A DNA stretch of 9,499 nt from JAGOZV01 sp964346445 (GTDB taxonomy: Bacteria; Patescibacteriota; Saccharimonadia; Saccharimonadales; Saccharimonadaceae). The notes below the pieces were generated by a model. It was not told the origin of the DNA. It worked only from the letters and a program-made list of their open reading frames with translations, and made no database searches. The position numbers and the translations under genes were made by a program. This document shows positions 1-6,243 of this stretch, piece by piece. The stretch lies in the NCBI GenBank assembly GCA_964346445.1, contig CAYFUI010000023.1, positions 1-9,499 of the forward strand, given 5' to 3'. The first letter of the stretch is position 1. Every line of letters starts with the position of its first letter.

Positions 1-228
1 TGTTTAATGTCCACTGGGTTTGGCATATTGCACGAAAGTGTTGTAAGATGTTCAACAGTAAAAACTATATCATCTGAGGTAGACCGCCTACCAAAGATTG
101 GTGTAACTACTTCTATAGTTATTACAAGTGTTGCTGCTTTTACATCATTAATCTTGCTTCTTCGTAATCTACAGCTTAGAAGAGAGGCTAAGGTTATGAG
201 GGACCAACTAACAGAGGGAATAATTTGA
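1..228 (+). CDS. Small single-pass membrane protein, 5' end possibly outside window
   Basis: The frame is open to the left edge. The first ATG is at 7, only six bases in, so the true start and its ribosome binding site cannot be judged. From that ATG the product is 73 aa. Residues about 31-52 form one strongly hydrophobic segment rich in Val, Ile, Thr and Leu. A basic stretch (RNLQLRREAK) follows and then an acidic end, so the C-terminal tail is probably cytoplasmic by the positive-inside rule. The TGA stop (226-228) overlaps the TTG start of the next gene, which suggests translational coupling. I recognise no family. It may be the C-terminal part of a longer membrane protein. Confidence 0.55.
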   Translation, partial: CLMSTGFGILHESVVRCSTVKTISSEVDRLPKIGVTTSIVITSVAAFTSLILLLRNLQLRREAKVMRDQLTEGII

Positions 229-563
229 AAATGAATACACGTAAAGAAATTAATGATAACTATAGGAAAACTATGCACTCCGTAAGGCAGGAGATGGGCC
301 CTCTAGGCAAGCTTTGGAGCTTGTTTATACACTTCCCCCCGGTAGAGATACTTCTCACCTTGTTAAATAGAACCGTTTTACGGCCATTTCCCCTACTTGT
401 AGCAGCCCTTGTAGGCCTTCTAGGAGGCTTAGGGCTCTACGGCATTGCCCTCTACAACGGCTATGTCTTAAGTGGTGCAGAAATACCCTTTTTGATTATC
501 GGTGGCTTATTCTTAGGCATTATTTTTGATTACCTAAGAATCTTCTTTAATGGCGACATCTAG
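225..563 (+). CDS. Small membrane protein, two predicted helices, unknown function
   Basis: The product is 112 aa if it starts at TTG 225, or 110 aa from ATG 231. A GAGGG ribosome binding site at 214-218 is 6 nt from the TTG and 12 nt from the ATG. Spacing therefore favours TTG, while codon preference favours ATG. The N-terminal 50 residues are polar and basic with an amphipathic stretch. Two hydrophobic segments follow, at about residues 55-77 (Gly/Leu-rich) and 86-106, and a short tail ends the protein. No catalytic motif is visible. It overlaps the upstream small membrane-protein gene, so the two are probably made together. It ends 28 bp from the convergent T4SS-type ATPase gene, with a hairpin at the stop codon. 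I do not recognise the family. Confidence 0.7.
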   Translation: MKMNTRKEINDNYRKTMHSVRQEMGPLGKLWSLFIHFPPVEILLTLLNRTVLRPFPLLVAALVGLLGGLGLYGIALYNGYVLSGAEIPFLIIGGLFLGIIFDYLRIFFNGDI

Positions 564-568
564 TCGCC
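552..568. terminator. Hairpin between convergent genes, possible terminator
   Basis: GGCGAC (552-557) pairs with GTCGCC (563-568) around the loop ATCTA; the TAG stop of the upstream plus-strand gene (561-563) begins in the loop and ends on the first base of the 3' arm. An AT-rich stretch follows on the plus strand (569-600), but without a clean run of T, so this is a weak intrinsic terminator for the plus-strand gene. The minus-strand side lacks a U tract. Confidence 0.4.
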
Positions 569-591
569 TCTAAATATTTATAATTTTTATA

Positions 592-3480
592 TTAACGTAG
601 CTTGATATAGGTGGCGTCGCTATCAGCCTTGGCATGACGTATGTTATGTTTACTAGGCTGGGAAGGCTTGCTAGGTGCGCTACCGGCATTTTTTACCACT
701 TGCTTAGTAGTGTTACTGGGTGTAGTAGTGGCTGGTGAGCTAGCAGGGGCGGACTGCCTTGGTGGCACAGCCCGATGCGCCAGTGCTGGTTGCGGGGATG
801 TGGCAGTGGTAGCGTTAGTTTTTGGTTTTGTTTTTTCTAAATGTGCGCGCCTTTCTAGCCATTCATCTAAGAACGACTTGCCACCAGCCGCTCCACTTGG
901 TGCCCCTGGAGCACCTGCAGTTGGCGCCGCCGCCCCACTCGTTGACCTATTAAACTGCTGCGGCGCTCCCTGCGGACGTCTCTGAGGTGCCATGGCGGCC
1001 GCCTCAGCTTGTTGCTTTCGCTTAAACTCTTCGCCGGCCCCTAGGCGGGCAAATATTTCTTGCTCCACCTCTGCCCGTGGGCGACCATATTTTACAGCTG
1101 ATAACTTCTTTAAGGCGTCACGAATTTCAGGTTTAGACTCGCCCATAGGCGGCACCAAAGACATGCTAAATGCAGATGATGGTACGCCAGATATCATGAC
1201 GGAGGTGATAGCTTGATAGTTAGGTAATTTTGTAAGATCTTCCGCATTAAAGGTGGGTAGAAATTTTTTCTGAAGCAGTTCAGCATCGGTAACGCCAATT
1301 CTACCGCTAATAATTGTCCCTATGTTACCTAAAATAGCCTCGCGTATAGTTTCCGTAAGCTGAGTCATGAACTGGTTTGCTAAAATTAAATTTAGACGAT
1401 ATTTTCTAGCCTCAGAGAGTATAGACTCAAAACTATCAGTAGCGAAGTTTTGAAACTCATCCACATAAAGCGCAAAGTCTTTTCGCTCATCTTCTGGCAT
1501 ATCGGCCCTACCCATGGCCGCCACTTGAAATTTCATTACAAACATCATCCCTAGAAGCTGTGAATTTAACTCCCCCGTCTTACCTTTAGATAGGTTAACT
1601 AAAAGGATTTTATTATTGTCCATAATTTCACGGATATTAAAGCCACTCTTTGTTTGCCCTATAACGTTACGCATCATTTCATTGGATAAAAATGCACCGA
1701 ACTTACTAACAAACCAGCCTAGAACCTCAGATTTATTGGCTTCGCTCGTTTGCGCCATTTCTTTATTCCAAAAATCTAAGACAGTTTGGTCCTTTACATA
1801 TTGCATTTTAGAATCAGTGAAAGACTGGTCGTTAAAAACCTGGGGTACATCTATAAAACTGGTACCATTCGGGTCGCTCATAATAGTTAAAGCTGCATTC
1901 CTAAACCAGTGCTCATACCGTGGACCAATGATACCCGTATGTCCAGGGTCATAAAGCTTGTATAGCATAGCAATAGCTTCTTGAATCAAGAAATCACGCT
2001 GATCCTCTGTTTCAAACTCAAACAAGTTTAAACCAATAGGATTGTCCATGTCACTAGGGTTAAAGTAAATAATATCTTCCACCCGCTCACGCGGCACCAT
2101 GCCCATTATGTTCTCTACTGCGTCTCCGTGTGGGTCTATAAAAGCAAAACCCTTCCCGTCAATCATATCCTGGTAGGCTAAGTTTTCTAACAATACAGAC
2201 TTACCAACACCAGTTTGCCCAATAAAGTAGGTGTGTCGACGTCGGTCATTAGTGGCTAAGCGGATGGGTTTTTTAACACCACGAAATTCGTTGTAGCCTA
2301 TCAAAAAACCTTCATCCATTGCTTGTGTTGGACCATCTACTTGCTTTGCCATCTGCCTTTTCACCCTGGATGTTGGAATATTGTTTTGGTCTGGCAAATG
2401 AAAAACTGTTGCCATTTCTACGCTATTCAAAACAGTACTCCGCTCACGCTGGGGGAAAAAGCGCATTAAGTACGCTGTCACTAGGTCGTCTGGGTTTTTA
2501 GCTGGAGTAAACTTAAAGCCATTGTTAGATGGTGAGTCAAACAATGAGAATGTGGCAATGATATTTTTCAATAAGGCATTAGCGCGATTATTATCAGTTG
2601 AAGAGACCACCACCCGGACTAAGGCTTCATAACCAGGATAGCGGGTCTTCTCTTCTATTTGCTCAATGGTAGACTGCTCCAAGCTAGTTAACTGCTTATC
2701 TTCTGCTTCACGCTCTCGCTCTTCTAGTTGTGGTGGCTTCCACAACGCTTCAGCTAAACCAGTAGTTGTTAAGCCCAGGTCTTTAAATGGTGAAACCTTC
2801 TTGCCCTTATCTTTTTTAATGCTTTCAGACACTGACAGTGCCTTTTTAGTCCAGCCCTCATCTGCTGGGCGAATTAGTATCTGTATAGCTATACCGTCAT
2901 CTTTAGAAGCACTTGAGAGAGCGTTTAGCATAGCGCGGCTAGCATCTCTTTTCGATTCACGATAAGTTGCGATTGGGTACGCAAAATCTTTACGCAAAGT
3001 TAACTCTCCGCCAACTGTCCCCTCAATCTTTCCAGTTTGGCTAAATATATTCTTCTGCTCTACCTCTTCTAGCCGTGCTGATGGATAGGCAGCAATAACA
3101 GCCTGCCTAATAACATCTACTAGTACTGTGGGTACAACGGTATAATAATGCACCAAGCCTTCGTGGCTGACTATTTCAAACGAGATATGGCGCTGGCCAT
3201 GAATTTTGCTCCGAAAGCCAGATGTAGCAGTGCTGGATATTATATTATACATAACCTGTGCTTGCGAAAGCACCTCTTCGGTTACGTCTCGCTCATCACG
3301 GCCACCTTTTTCCAAGTCATCACTAGCGGGCGGTATATGTATATAGAGTGGCACCATCTTTAAACCACGTTCATAATTTTTTGCTTCTTGTACGCTATTG
3401 CGATATTGCAATATAACATAGGTTGCTAACCCACCTAGCCCTAGTAAGATTAATAGTGATACAAGAAAAAATTCCACCAT
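592..3480 (-). CDS. Membrane-anchored T4SS/HerA-type ATPase (conjugative DNA-transfer ATPase-like)
   Basis: This is a 962-aa protein. Residues 4-26 form one N-terminal transmembrane anchor. Residues about 60-400 are a soluble N-terminal region of the kind found before the ATPase core in Patescibacteria T4SS-type ATPases. The P-loop core follows: Walker A GQTGVGKS at 421-428, IDPHGD at 448-453, Walker B in FALYVDEFQNF (acidic pair D674/E675), and ANQ at 701-703, a sensor-like position. The order matches the VirD4/TraD/HerA ATPase superfamily, hexameric motors that drive DNA or protein through a membrane. Residues about 825-955 are Pro/Ala/Thr/Ser-rich and basic, probably disordered, and may bind partners. 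The gene is last in a minus-strand operon, 19 bp after the preceding stop. It has only a weak purine-rich ribosome binding site. No relaxase, VirB6 or pilin lies in the window, so a conjugation role is not shown; secretion, DNA uptake or chromosome handling remain possible. Confidence 0.88.
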   Translation of the reverse strand: MVEFFLVSLLILLGLGGLATYVILQYRNSVQEAKNYERGLKMVPLYIHIPPASDDLEKGGRDERDVTEEVLSQAQVMYNIISSTATSGFRSKIHGQRHISFEIVSHEGLVHYYTVVPTVLVDVIRQAVIAAYPSARLEEVEQKNIFSQTGKIEGTVGGELTLRKDFAYPIATYRESKRDASRAMLNALSSASKDDGIAIQILIRPADEGWTKKALSVSESIKKDKGKKVSPFKDLGLTTTGLAEALWKPPQLEEREREAEDKQLTSLEQSTIEQIEEKTRYPGYEALVRVVVSSTDNNRANALLKNIIATFSLFDSPSNNGFKFTPAKNPDDLVTAYLMRFFPQRERSTVLNSVEMATVFHLPDQNNIPTSRVKRQMAKQVDGPTQAMDEGFLIGYNEFRGVKKPIRLATNDRRRHTYFIGQTGVGKSVLLENLAYQDMIDGKGFAFIDPHGDAVENIMGMVPRERVEDIIYFNPSDMDNPIGLNLFEFETEDQRDFLIQEAIAMLYKLYDPGHTGIIGPRYEHWFRNAALTIMSDPNGTSFIDVPQVFNDQSFTDSKMQYVKDQTVLDFWNKEMAQTSEANKSEVLGWFVSKFGAFLSNEMMRNVIGQTKSGFNIREIMDNNKILLVNLSKGKTGELNSQLLGMMFVMKFQVAAMGRADMPEDERKDFALYVDEFQNFATDSFESILSEARKYRLNLILANQFMTQLTETIREAILGNIGTIISGRIGVTDAELLQKKFLPTFNAEDLTKLPNYQAITSVMISGVPSSAFSMSLVPPMGESKPEIRDALKKLSAVKYGRPRAEVEQEIFARLGAGEEFKRKQQAEAAAMAPQRRPQGAPQQFNRSTSGAAAPTAGAPGAPSGAAGGKSFLDEWLERRAHLEKTKPKTNATTATSPQPALAHRAVPPRQSAPASSPATTTPSNTTKQVVKNAGSAPSKPSQPSKHNIRHAKADSDATYIKLR

Positions 3481-3499
3481 CTAGTTAACCATCCCAAAC

Positions 3500-3970
3500 T
3501 TACAGTTGATTTTCACCCCGAGTGCGGTCAAAGCGCTTCTTTTGATACTCTTCACGGACATCAACAATTTGCTGCTCTCTTTTATAAGGGTCACCCTTGG
3601 TTGCCTTTATGATATGCTTGGTGCGATCCACCCACTCTTTCTCAATCTCATCTTCATCAGCTGCCTGTATGCCTTTAGCTACAGCTGATTCACCGGGTAA
3701 ACTTGGCGCAGGAATGGCTGGAGGGGCTGCTATGGCAGGTGCAGCGCCGCTAGCTAGATCACTAGCTACAGCTTGAGCCTCGCTTGAAAGCTCCTTAGCC
3801 TCTGCCCCACGCTCTAACCCTGACGTTTGTCGTTCTGGTGATAACCCGCCAGAGTGCTCCAACTTTTCTTGGCCACTAGGACGCGGTGCACTTTCGGGCG
3901 TTGGTACATTGGGCAGTTGTTCTGGATTCATAAGCTTTATTATATCAGTTTTATGCACGTTTTGCGACAT
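3500..3970 (-). CDS. Pro/Ala-rich soluble protein with charged C-terminal helix, unknown function
   Basis: The product is 156 aa from ATG 3970, which overlaps the end of the upstream membrane-protein gene by 20 bp. An alternative start is the internal ATG at 3931 (residue 14), which gives 143 aa. The first 100 residues are low-complexity and rich in Pro, Ala, Ser and Glu, with no hydrophobic segment. From about residue 104 to 150 the protein becomes highly charged and probably helical (DEDEIEKEWVDRTKHIIKAT, then a basic KKRFDRTRGE end). This tail is the likely functional part. The gene sits between a four-helix membrane protein and the T4SS-type ATPase, so it may be an accessory or adaptor of that machine; this is inference. 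An extended -10 element just before ATG 3931 raises the option of a separate leaderless transcript. Confidence 0.75.
   Translation of the reverse strand: MSQNVHKTDIIKLMNPEQLPNVPTPESAPRPSGQEKLEHSGGLSPERQTSGLERGAEAKELSSEAQAVASDLASGAAPAIAAPPAIPAPSLPGESAVAKGIQAADEDEIEKEWVDRTKHIIKATKGDPYKREQQIVDVREEYQKKRFDRTRGENQL
3939..3947 (-). promoter_or_regulatory. Possible extended -10 promoter before ATG 3931
   Basis: On the minus strand, TGATATAAT (3947 to 3939) matches the extended -10 consensus TGnTATAAT exactly. The expected transcription start, about 7 nt later, falls on the internal ATG at 3931, which would give a leaderless mRNA for the 143-aa form of the downstream protein. The -35 position is weak (TCGCAA at 17-nt spacing). 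A chance match inside an AT-rich gene overlap is possible. Confidence 0.35.
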
Positions 3971-4346
3971 AAAAACAACCTAAAAGCATAAAAATGGCAA
4001 TAAGCAAAAATACATAGGCCGGAACAGCGCCGACCGTACCGAGCCCCAGCAAGATAACAGGACCTATAGCTAATACGCTGGCATAATAATACGCCCGCAA
4101 ACTACTAAGTTCAGTAAATGGCTTTTTTAAATAAAAAAATTTAGTAAACCACTTGATAAGCCGCTGTCCATAAAAAATTACAAAGGTAAGCAAGCTCATA
4201 ATTATCACGTAGACGCACATAAAAACAACCAGCACCCCAAACGGACCAGCACTCGTGGGCGTGGAATTGTTTAAAATAAAAAGAAGCAAGACAAAGCTTG
4301 CTAAAAGAATAATAACTAAAAATTTACCTAAAAATGATTTAAACAT
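3951..4346 (-). CDS. Four-helix integral membrane protein, unknown function
   Basis: The product is 131 aa. Four hydrophobic segments are visible at about residues 7-26, 34-60, 86-104 and 108-127. A basic and aromatic loop (61-85, with QRLIKW and FYLKK) between the second and third probably lies in the cytoplasm. No enzyme motif is seen. It is the first gene of the minus-strand operon that ends with the T4SS-type ATPase and overlaps the next gene by 20 bp, so the two are probably translationally coupled. Small polytopic proteins next to such ATPases are often channel or scaffold parts, but nothing in the sequence identifies it as VirB6 or VirB3. The start ATG has no clear Shine-Dalgarno sequence. 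A good promoter lies 29-57 bp upstream. Confidence 0.75.
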   Translation of the reverse strand: MFKSFLGKFLVIILLASFVLLLFILNNSTPTSAGPFGVLVVFMCVYVIIMSLLTFVIFYGQRLIKWFTKFFYLKKPFTELSSLRAYYYASVLAIGPVILLGLGTVGAVPAYVFLLIAIFMLLGCFYVAKRA

Positions 4347-4374
4347 ATTTGCTATAAATGGGTTTCCCTACCCC

Positions 4375-4403
4375 ATTTTACCACCAGTACATATCCTTGC
4401 TAA
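4375..4403 (-). promoter_or_regulatory. Sigma-70-type promoter of the T4SS-ATPase operon
   Basis: On the minus strand, TTAGCA (4403-4398, 4/6) is separated by 17 nt from TAAAAT (4380-4375, 5/6), and the -10 is preceded by TGG, giving an extended -10. The predicted start is near 4368, about 22 nt before the ATG at 4346. The short leader would contain GGGAAACCC but no obvious ribosome binding site. Confidence 0.55.
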
Positions 4404-4486
4404 AATTAAGGAGCCTACTACGGATAGTACTTACAGCTGACATGAGTTACTTATATAACCTTCGCCACCTATTTAAATAATTATTA

Positions 4487-4728
4487 GGGCGGGTGAACCG
4501 ATATCACAAGTCTATCCATAGCAGACAGTCTGACCGCTCCGAGATAAACTCGAAGCCTACTTTTTGGCTGTTCCACGATCACACCTAGTATAGTGCTAGC
4601 ATCCATCGGTGTAAAAATTTATCCCCTTTACACGATACTAGGATTAACTAGGTGCGTCGGTACTAAACCAACAAGCTCTACGCCATTTGGCGGAGCATCG
4701 ACCATTCGCTTTTTATTTTTATTTTTTT
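4487..4728 (+). ncRNA. Candidate structured RNA of unknown class with terminal closing stem and U-rich tail
   Basis: No protein is credible here, but the plus strand folds. A terminal stem joins GCGGGUG (4489-4495) to CAUUCGC (4703-4709) and, after a small internal loop, CGAU (4499-4502) to AUCG (4697-4700). Two G-U pairs in this stem make the plus strand the favoured transcript. A bulged hairpin abuts the stem: GCUC (4675-4678)/GAGC (4693-4696) with CGCC (4681-4684)/GGCG (4689-4692). Further hairpins are CGAG/CUCG (4540-4552), AGCC/GGCU (4554-4569) and GUGUAAA/UUUACAC (4609-4633). Two 8-bp helices compete for the 4582-4591 segment. T-rich sequence follows at 4710-4728, so the closing stem could act as terminator. 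AATAAT (4476-4481) is a possible -10, with a start near 4488, but the -35 is poor. It does not match the conserved elements of RNase P, SRP, 6S or tmRNA as I know them. Confidence 0.55.
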
Positions 4729-5573
4729 GTTTTGTGGACTAGCCATAATTATATAAACAATTTATGATTATCAAAGTACTCAATAATTGGACATCAGGGT
4801 TTGGTATATAAACACCAACCTTTCAGTCTATAAAATAACTAGTGCAGCAAATAGTCGACTTTTCCGTCAAAATTTTGGCAAAGAAAGTTTGCTATTTTCT
4901 AGTGGTTTTTTGTTAATGTTCTTAAGTGCCTTTATTGGTGGTACTTATTTTCTTAAGCTTTTGTTTTTAATTTATTTGTTTTTTGTTTTCTTAAAAGCTT
5001 ATGTTCATACTAGCATAAACACTATGTCCTGTCAATGGTTTTTGCTTCTTATCGCTATTACTTATGTTGTTATATTTACAATCAGGGCATGTTTAAGGTG
5101 TAACTCTAATATAATAATGTAGACTATGTTACAACATTAACAGTATAAAATACAACACATGTTACTAAAAAATATTAAATAACTTCCATTTTTTCAACAA
5201 ACCTCCCCACTGCCACAAAGCGGATGGCTGCAAAAACACCTAGTCATCTCACACCATATTTAATATTGAGAGTTAATACATATGACAATATGACATAGTG
5301 AAGCGCGCGCACTTTTAGTCTTTGTCTTAATAGCCGTCGACCTTGCCTAAGTTGCTGTTTTTAATTTATAACGCATGAACCCGTCAATAGTTTACTCTTA
5401 CTTAAAAATCCACATTTACTATTTATATAGCATAAAAAAATATACCCGTACCACTACTAAGGCTGTTGGGTGTTTTAAATAATTCTCAGATTTTTCACTT
5501 ACTGTAAATAAGTTATCCACAAAAAACTAGTAAATTCGTGGTATTTTTTACCTAAAGTTATTGTAAATTAATG
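4729..5573. other. AT-rich intergenic stretch without a convincing gene
   Basis: About 845 bp. It contains an open frame from TTG 4787 to 5122 (111 aa, hydrophobic, T-rich codons, no ribosome binding site or promoter seen), which I do not accept as a gene. It also has a T-rich strand bias around 4860-5000, a tandem ATATGACA pair (5280-5295), a GCGCGCGC run near 5302-5309, a DnaA-box-like AAATCCACA (5406-5414) and one perfect DnaA box (5513-5521). A TAGTCCACA on the minus strand (4741-4733) has two mismatches to the box. No tRNA, CRISPR or transposase sequence is visible. It may be an origin-like or regulatory region. Confidence 0.5.
5513..5521 (+). promoter_or_regulatory. Perfect DnaA-box sequence
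   Basis: TTATCCACA is an exact match to the bacterial DnaA-box consensus. It lies 53 bp upstream of a strong promoter, in the AT-rich gap between mostly divergent gene blocks. One further core-like site (AAATCCACA, 5406-5414) is about 100 bp away. A single box could occur by chance or regulate the downstream RNA gene, so origin function is not shown. Confidence 0.45.
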
Positions 5574-5602
5574 TTGACACAAGCGCTTTAAATAGCTATT
5601 AT
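5574..5602 (+). promoter_or_regulatory. Near-consensus sigma-70 promoter of an orphan small RNA
   Basis: TTGACA (5574-5579, 6/6) and TATTAT (5597-5602, 5/6) are separated by exactly 17 nt, so transcription should start near 5609. The palindrome AAGCGCTT (5581-5588) lies in the spacer next to the -35 and could be an operator. No ribosome binding site with a plausible gene follows; an intrinsic terminator ends the unit about 105 nt later. Confidence 0.75.
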
Positions 5603-5608
5603 AAGGGT

Positions 5609-5714
5609 AGTTCTTGAATAAATAAATTATGCATCACTATTCAAGGGCCAAAAATAAAAATAATCCAAAAATAACTCCACTAAAACAACCGTTCCTCGCA
5701 GGCGGTTGTTTTTA
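5609..5714 (+). ncRNA. Small RNA gene of about 106 nt, unknown class
   Basis: The unit is defined by a near-consensus promoter in front and a strong intrinsic terminator behind, with no credible reading frame between. The 5' part folds as CUUGAAUA (5613-5620) with UAUUCAAG (5638-5645), a perfect 8-bp stem with a 17-nt loop. A single-stranded, A-rich, G-poor linker follows (5648-5681), then the terminator hairpin (5682-5712). The 4.5S/SRP signature (a GGAA-type tetraloop with AGCAG) is absent, and it is too short for 6S. An ATG frame at 5629 runs straight through the terminator and is discounted. The unit is convergent with the tmRNA gene and the two are separated by terminator hairpins. A trans-acting regulatory RNA is one possibility; no target can be named. 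Confidence 0.6.
5682..5714 (+). terminator. Intrinsic terminator of the small RNA
   Basis: AAAACAACCG (5682-5691) pairs perfectly with CGGTTGTTTT (5703-5712). The loop can extend the helix further with CCT/AGG. The T run (5709-5713) starts within the stem's 3' arm, as is usual for AT-rich intrinsic terminators. Confidence 0.8.
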
Positions 5715-5735
5715 TATCCCGATACTCTTAATAAT

Positions 5736-5771
5736 AAAAATAATAACCCAAAACTTTGGGTTATTATTTTT
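5736..5771. terminator. Bidirectional intrinsic terminator between small RNA and tmRNA
   Basis: A nearly perfect 16-bp inverted repeat (5736-5751 with 5756-5771) has a core of CCCAA/TTGGG and a 4-nt loop. It is flanked by A runs on the left and T runs on the right, so it can terminate transcription in either direction. For tmRNA, reading leftwards, it lies 30 nt beyond the mature 3' end. A second 6-bp hairpin, TTGCCA/TGGCAA (5771-5786), lies between them in the tmRNA 3' trailer and may be a processing site. Confidence 0.8.
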
Positions 5772-5800
5772 TGCCACAATTGGCAAAGTTGATATCTATA

Positions 5801-6197
5801 TGGTGGAGCTGCGGGGTATTGCACCCCGGTCCAAAAGGTAAAATGCTATTCTTCTACAAGCTTAGTTAATTTAAAATTCACATTTAAACTGTAAAACTAA
5901 CAAAATATTTAAATGCGTTACTATTTATTTTCACTAGTTATGCCTGAGTAAAGTAGTCACAAAAAGCTAAGTAGCATGAATATGACACCCATTACCCCCT
6001 ATGCTACCTGGAGGAACAGATGGCTCTAAAAATTAAACTAGAGCTGGCGCAAAAACGGGTGCACTAAAAGCTTTAGCTAAATGTGCAAAACCGGCTTTTG
6101 CTTTTGCAATATAATTTGCAGTTATAAAATACGTAACGTGTATGAACGACTTGCCAAATAACCTTTTAAAGTCCTCTTGTCGAAGCTATTCAGCCCC
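5801..6197 (-). ncRNA. ssrA: tmRNA (transfer-messenger RNA)
   Basis: This RNA rescues stalled ribosomes: it is charged with alanine, enters with SmpB, and its internal frame tags the unfinished protein for degradation. The mature 5' end GGGGCUG (6197-6191) pairs with CAGCUCC (5811-5805) as a 7-bp acceptor stem with one G-U. The 3' end is A plus an encoded CCA (5804-5801). UUCGAC, conserved in the 5' tRNA-like part, is at 6184-6179. The T-stem CGGGG/CCCCG (5828-5812) closes a 7-nt loop reading UGCAAUA. P2 is AAAAGGU (6167-6161) with ACCUUUU (5839-5833). The tag frame starts at GCA 6119, and a GUAGCAU/AUGCUAC hairpin follows it. The length of 397 nt is slightly long for the family. It has its own strong promoter and a downstream terminator. 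Oddities are G at T-loop position 55 and a long tag with an atypical end. Confidence 0.95.
6033..6119 (-). other. tmRNA tag-peptide reading frame
   Basis: The resume codon is GCA at 6119-6117 and the stop is TAA at 6035-6033. The frame encodes 28 residues, starting ANYIAKAKAG and ending VFAPALV. The Ala-Asn-Tyr opening is typical of tmRNA tags. The other two frames close after 13-14 codons with less typical sequence. Most known tags have about 10-20 residues and end in Leu-Ala-Ala or similar; this one is longer and ends Ala-Leu-Val. Long tags are also known in mycoplasmas, where Lon is the main protease for tagged proteins. Confidence 0.75.
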
Positions 6198-6214
6198 CTA
6201 CAAAGACAATATTA

Positions 6215-6243
6215 ATTATACTAAAGATTGCAGACAATGTAAA
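6215..6243 (-). promoter_or_regulatory. Strong sigma-70-type promoter of ssrA
   Basis: On the minus strand, TTTACA (6243-6238, 5/6) and TATAAT (6220-6215, 6/6) are separated by 17 nt. The start is expected near 6208, giving an 11-nt leader that RNase P would remove to form the 5' end at 6197. The promoter lies in the 69-bp gap to comM, so divergent transcription of the two genes shares this space. Confidence 0.8.

Noticed and set aside
641..1216. Plus-strand open frames opposite the end of the T4SS-type ATPase gene
   Set aside because: They mirror the Pro/Ala-rich low-complexity tail of the minus-strand gene and have no independent coding signs.
4440..4740. First considered as tmRNA, SRP RNA, 6S RNA or a second RNase P RNA
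   Set aside because: The real tmRNA and RNase P RNA are found at 5801-6197 and 9054-9396. The SRP loop signature is absent, and the multi-branched layout does not fit the single long hairpin of 6S.
5280..5295. Tandem ATATGACA pair as possible iterons or CRISPR remnant
   Set aside because: There are only two copies of eight bases in AT-rich DNA, with no further units or spacers.
5627..5824. Minus-strand open frame of 65 codons
   Set aside because: It starts within the tmRNA acceptor/T-arm and crosses the terminator hairpins; the tmRNA explains the sequence.
5629..5841. Plus-strand open frame of 70 codons starting ATG at 5629
   Set aside because: It runs through the small-RNA terminator, the bidirectional terminator and the 3' end of tmRNA, and has no ribosome binding site.
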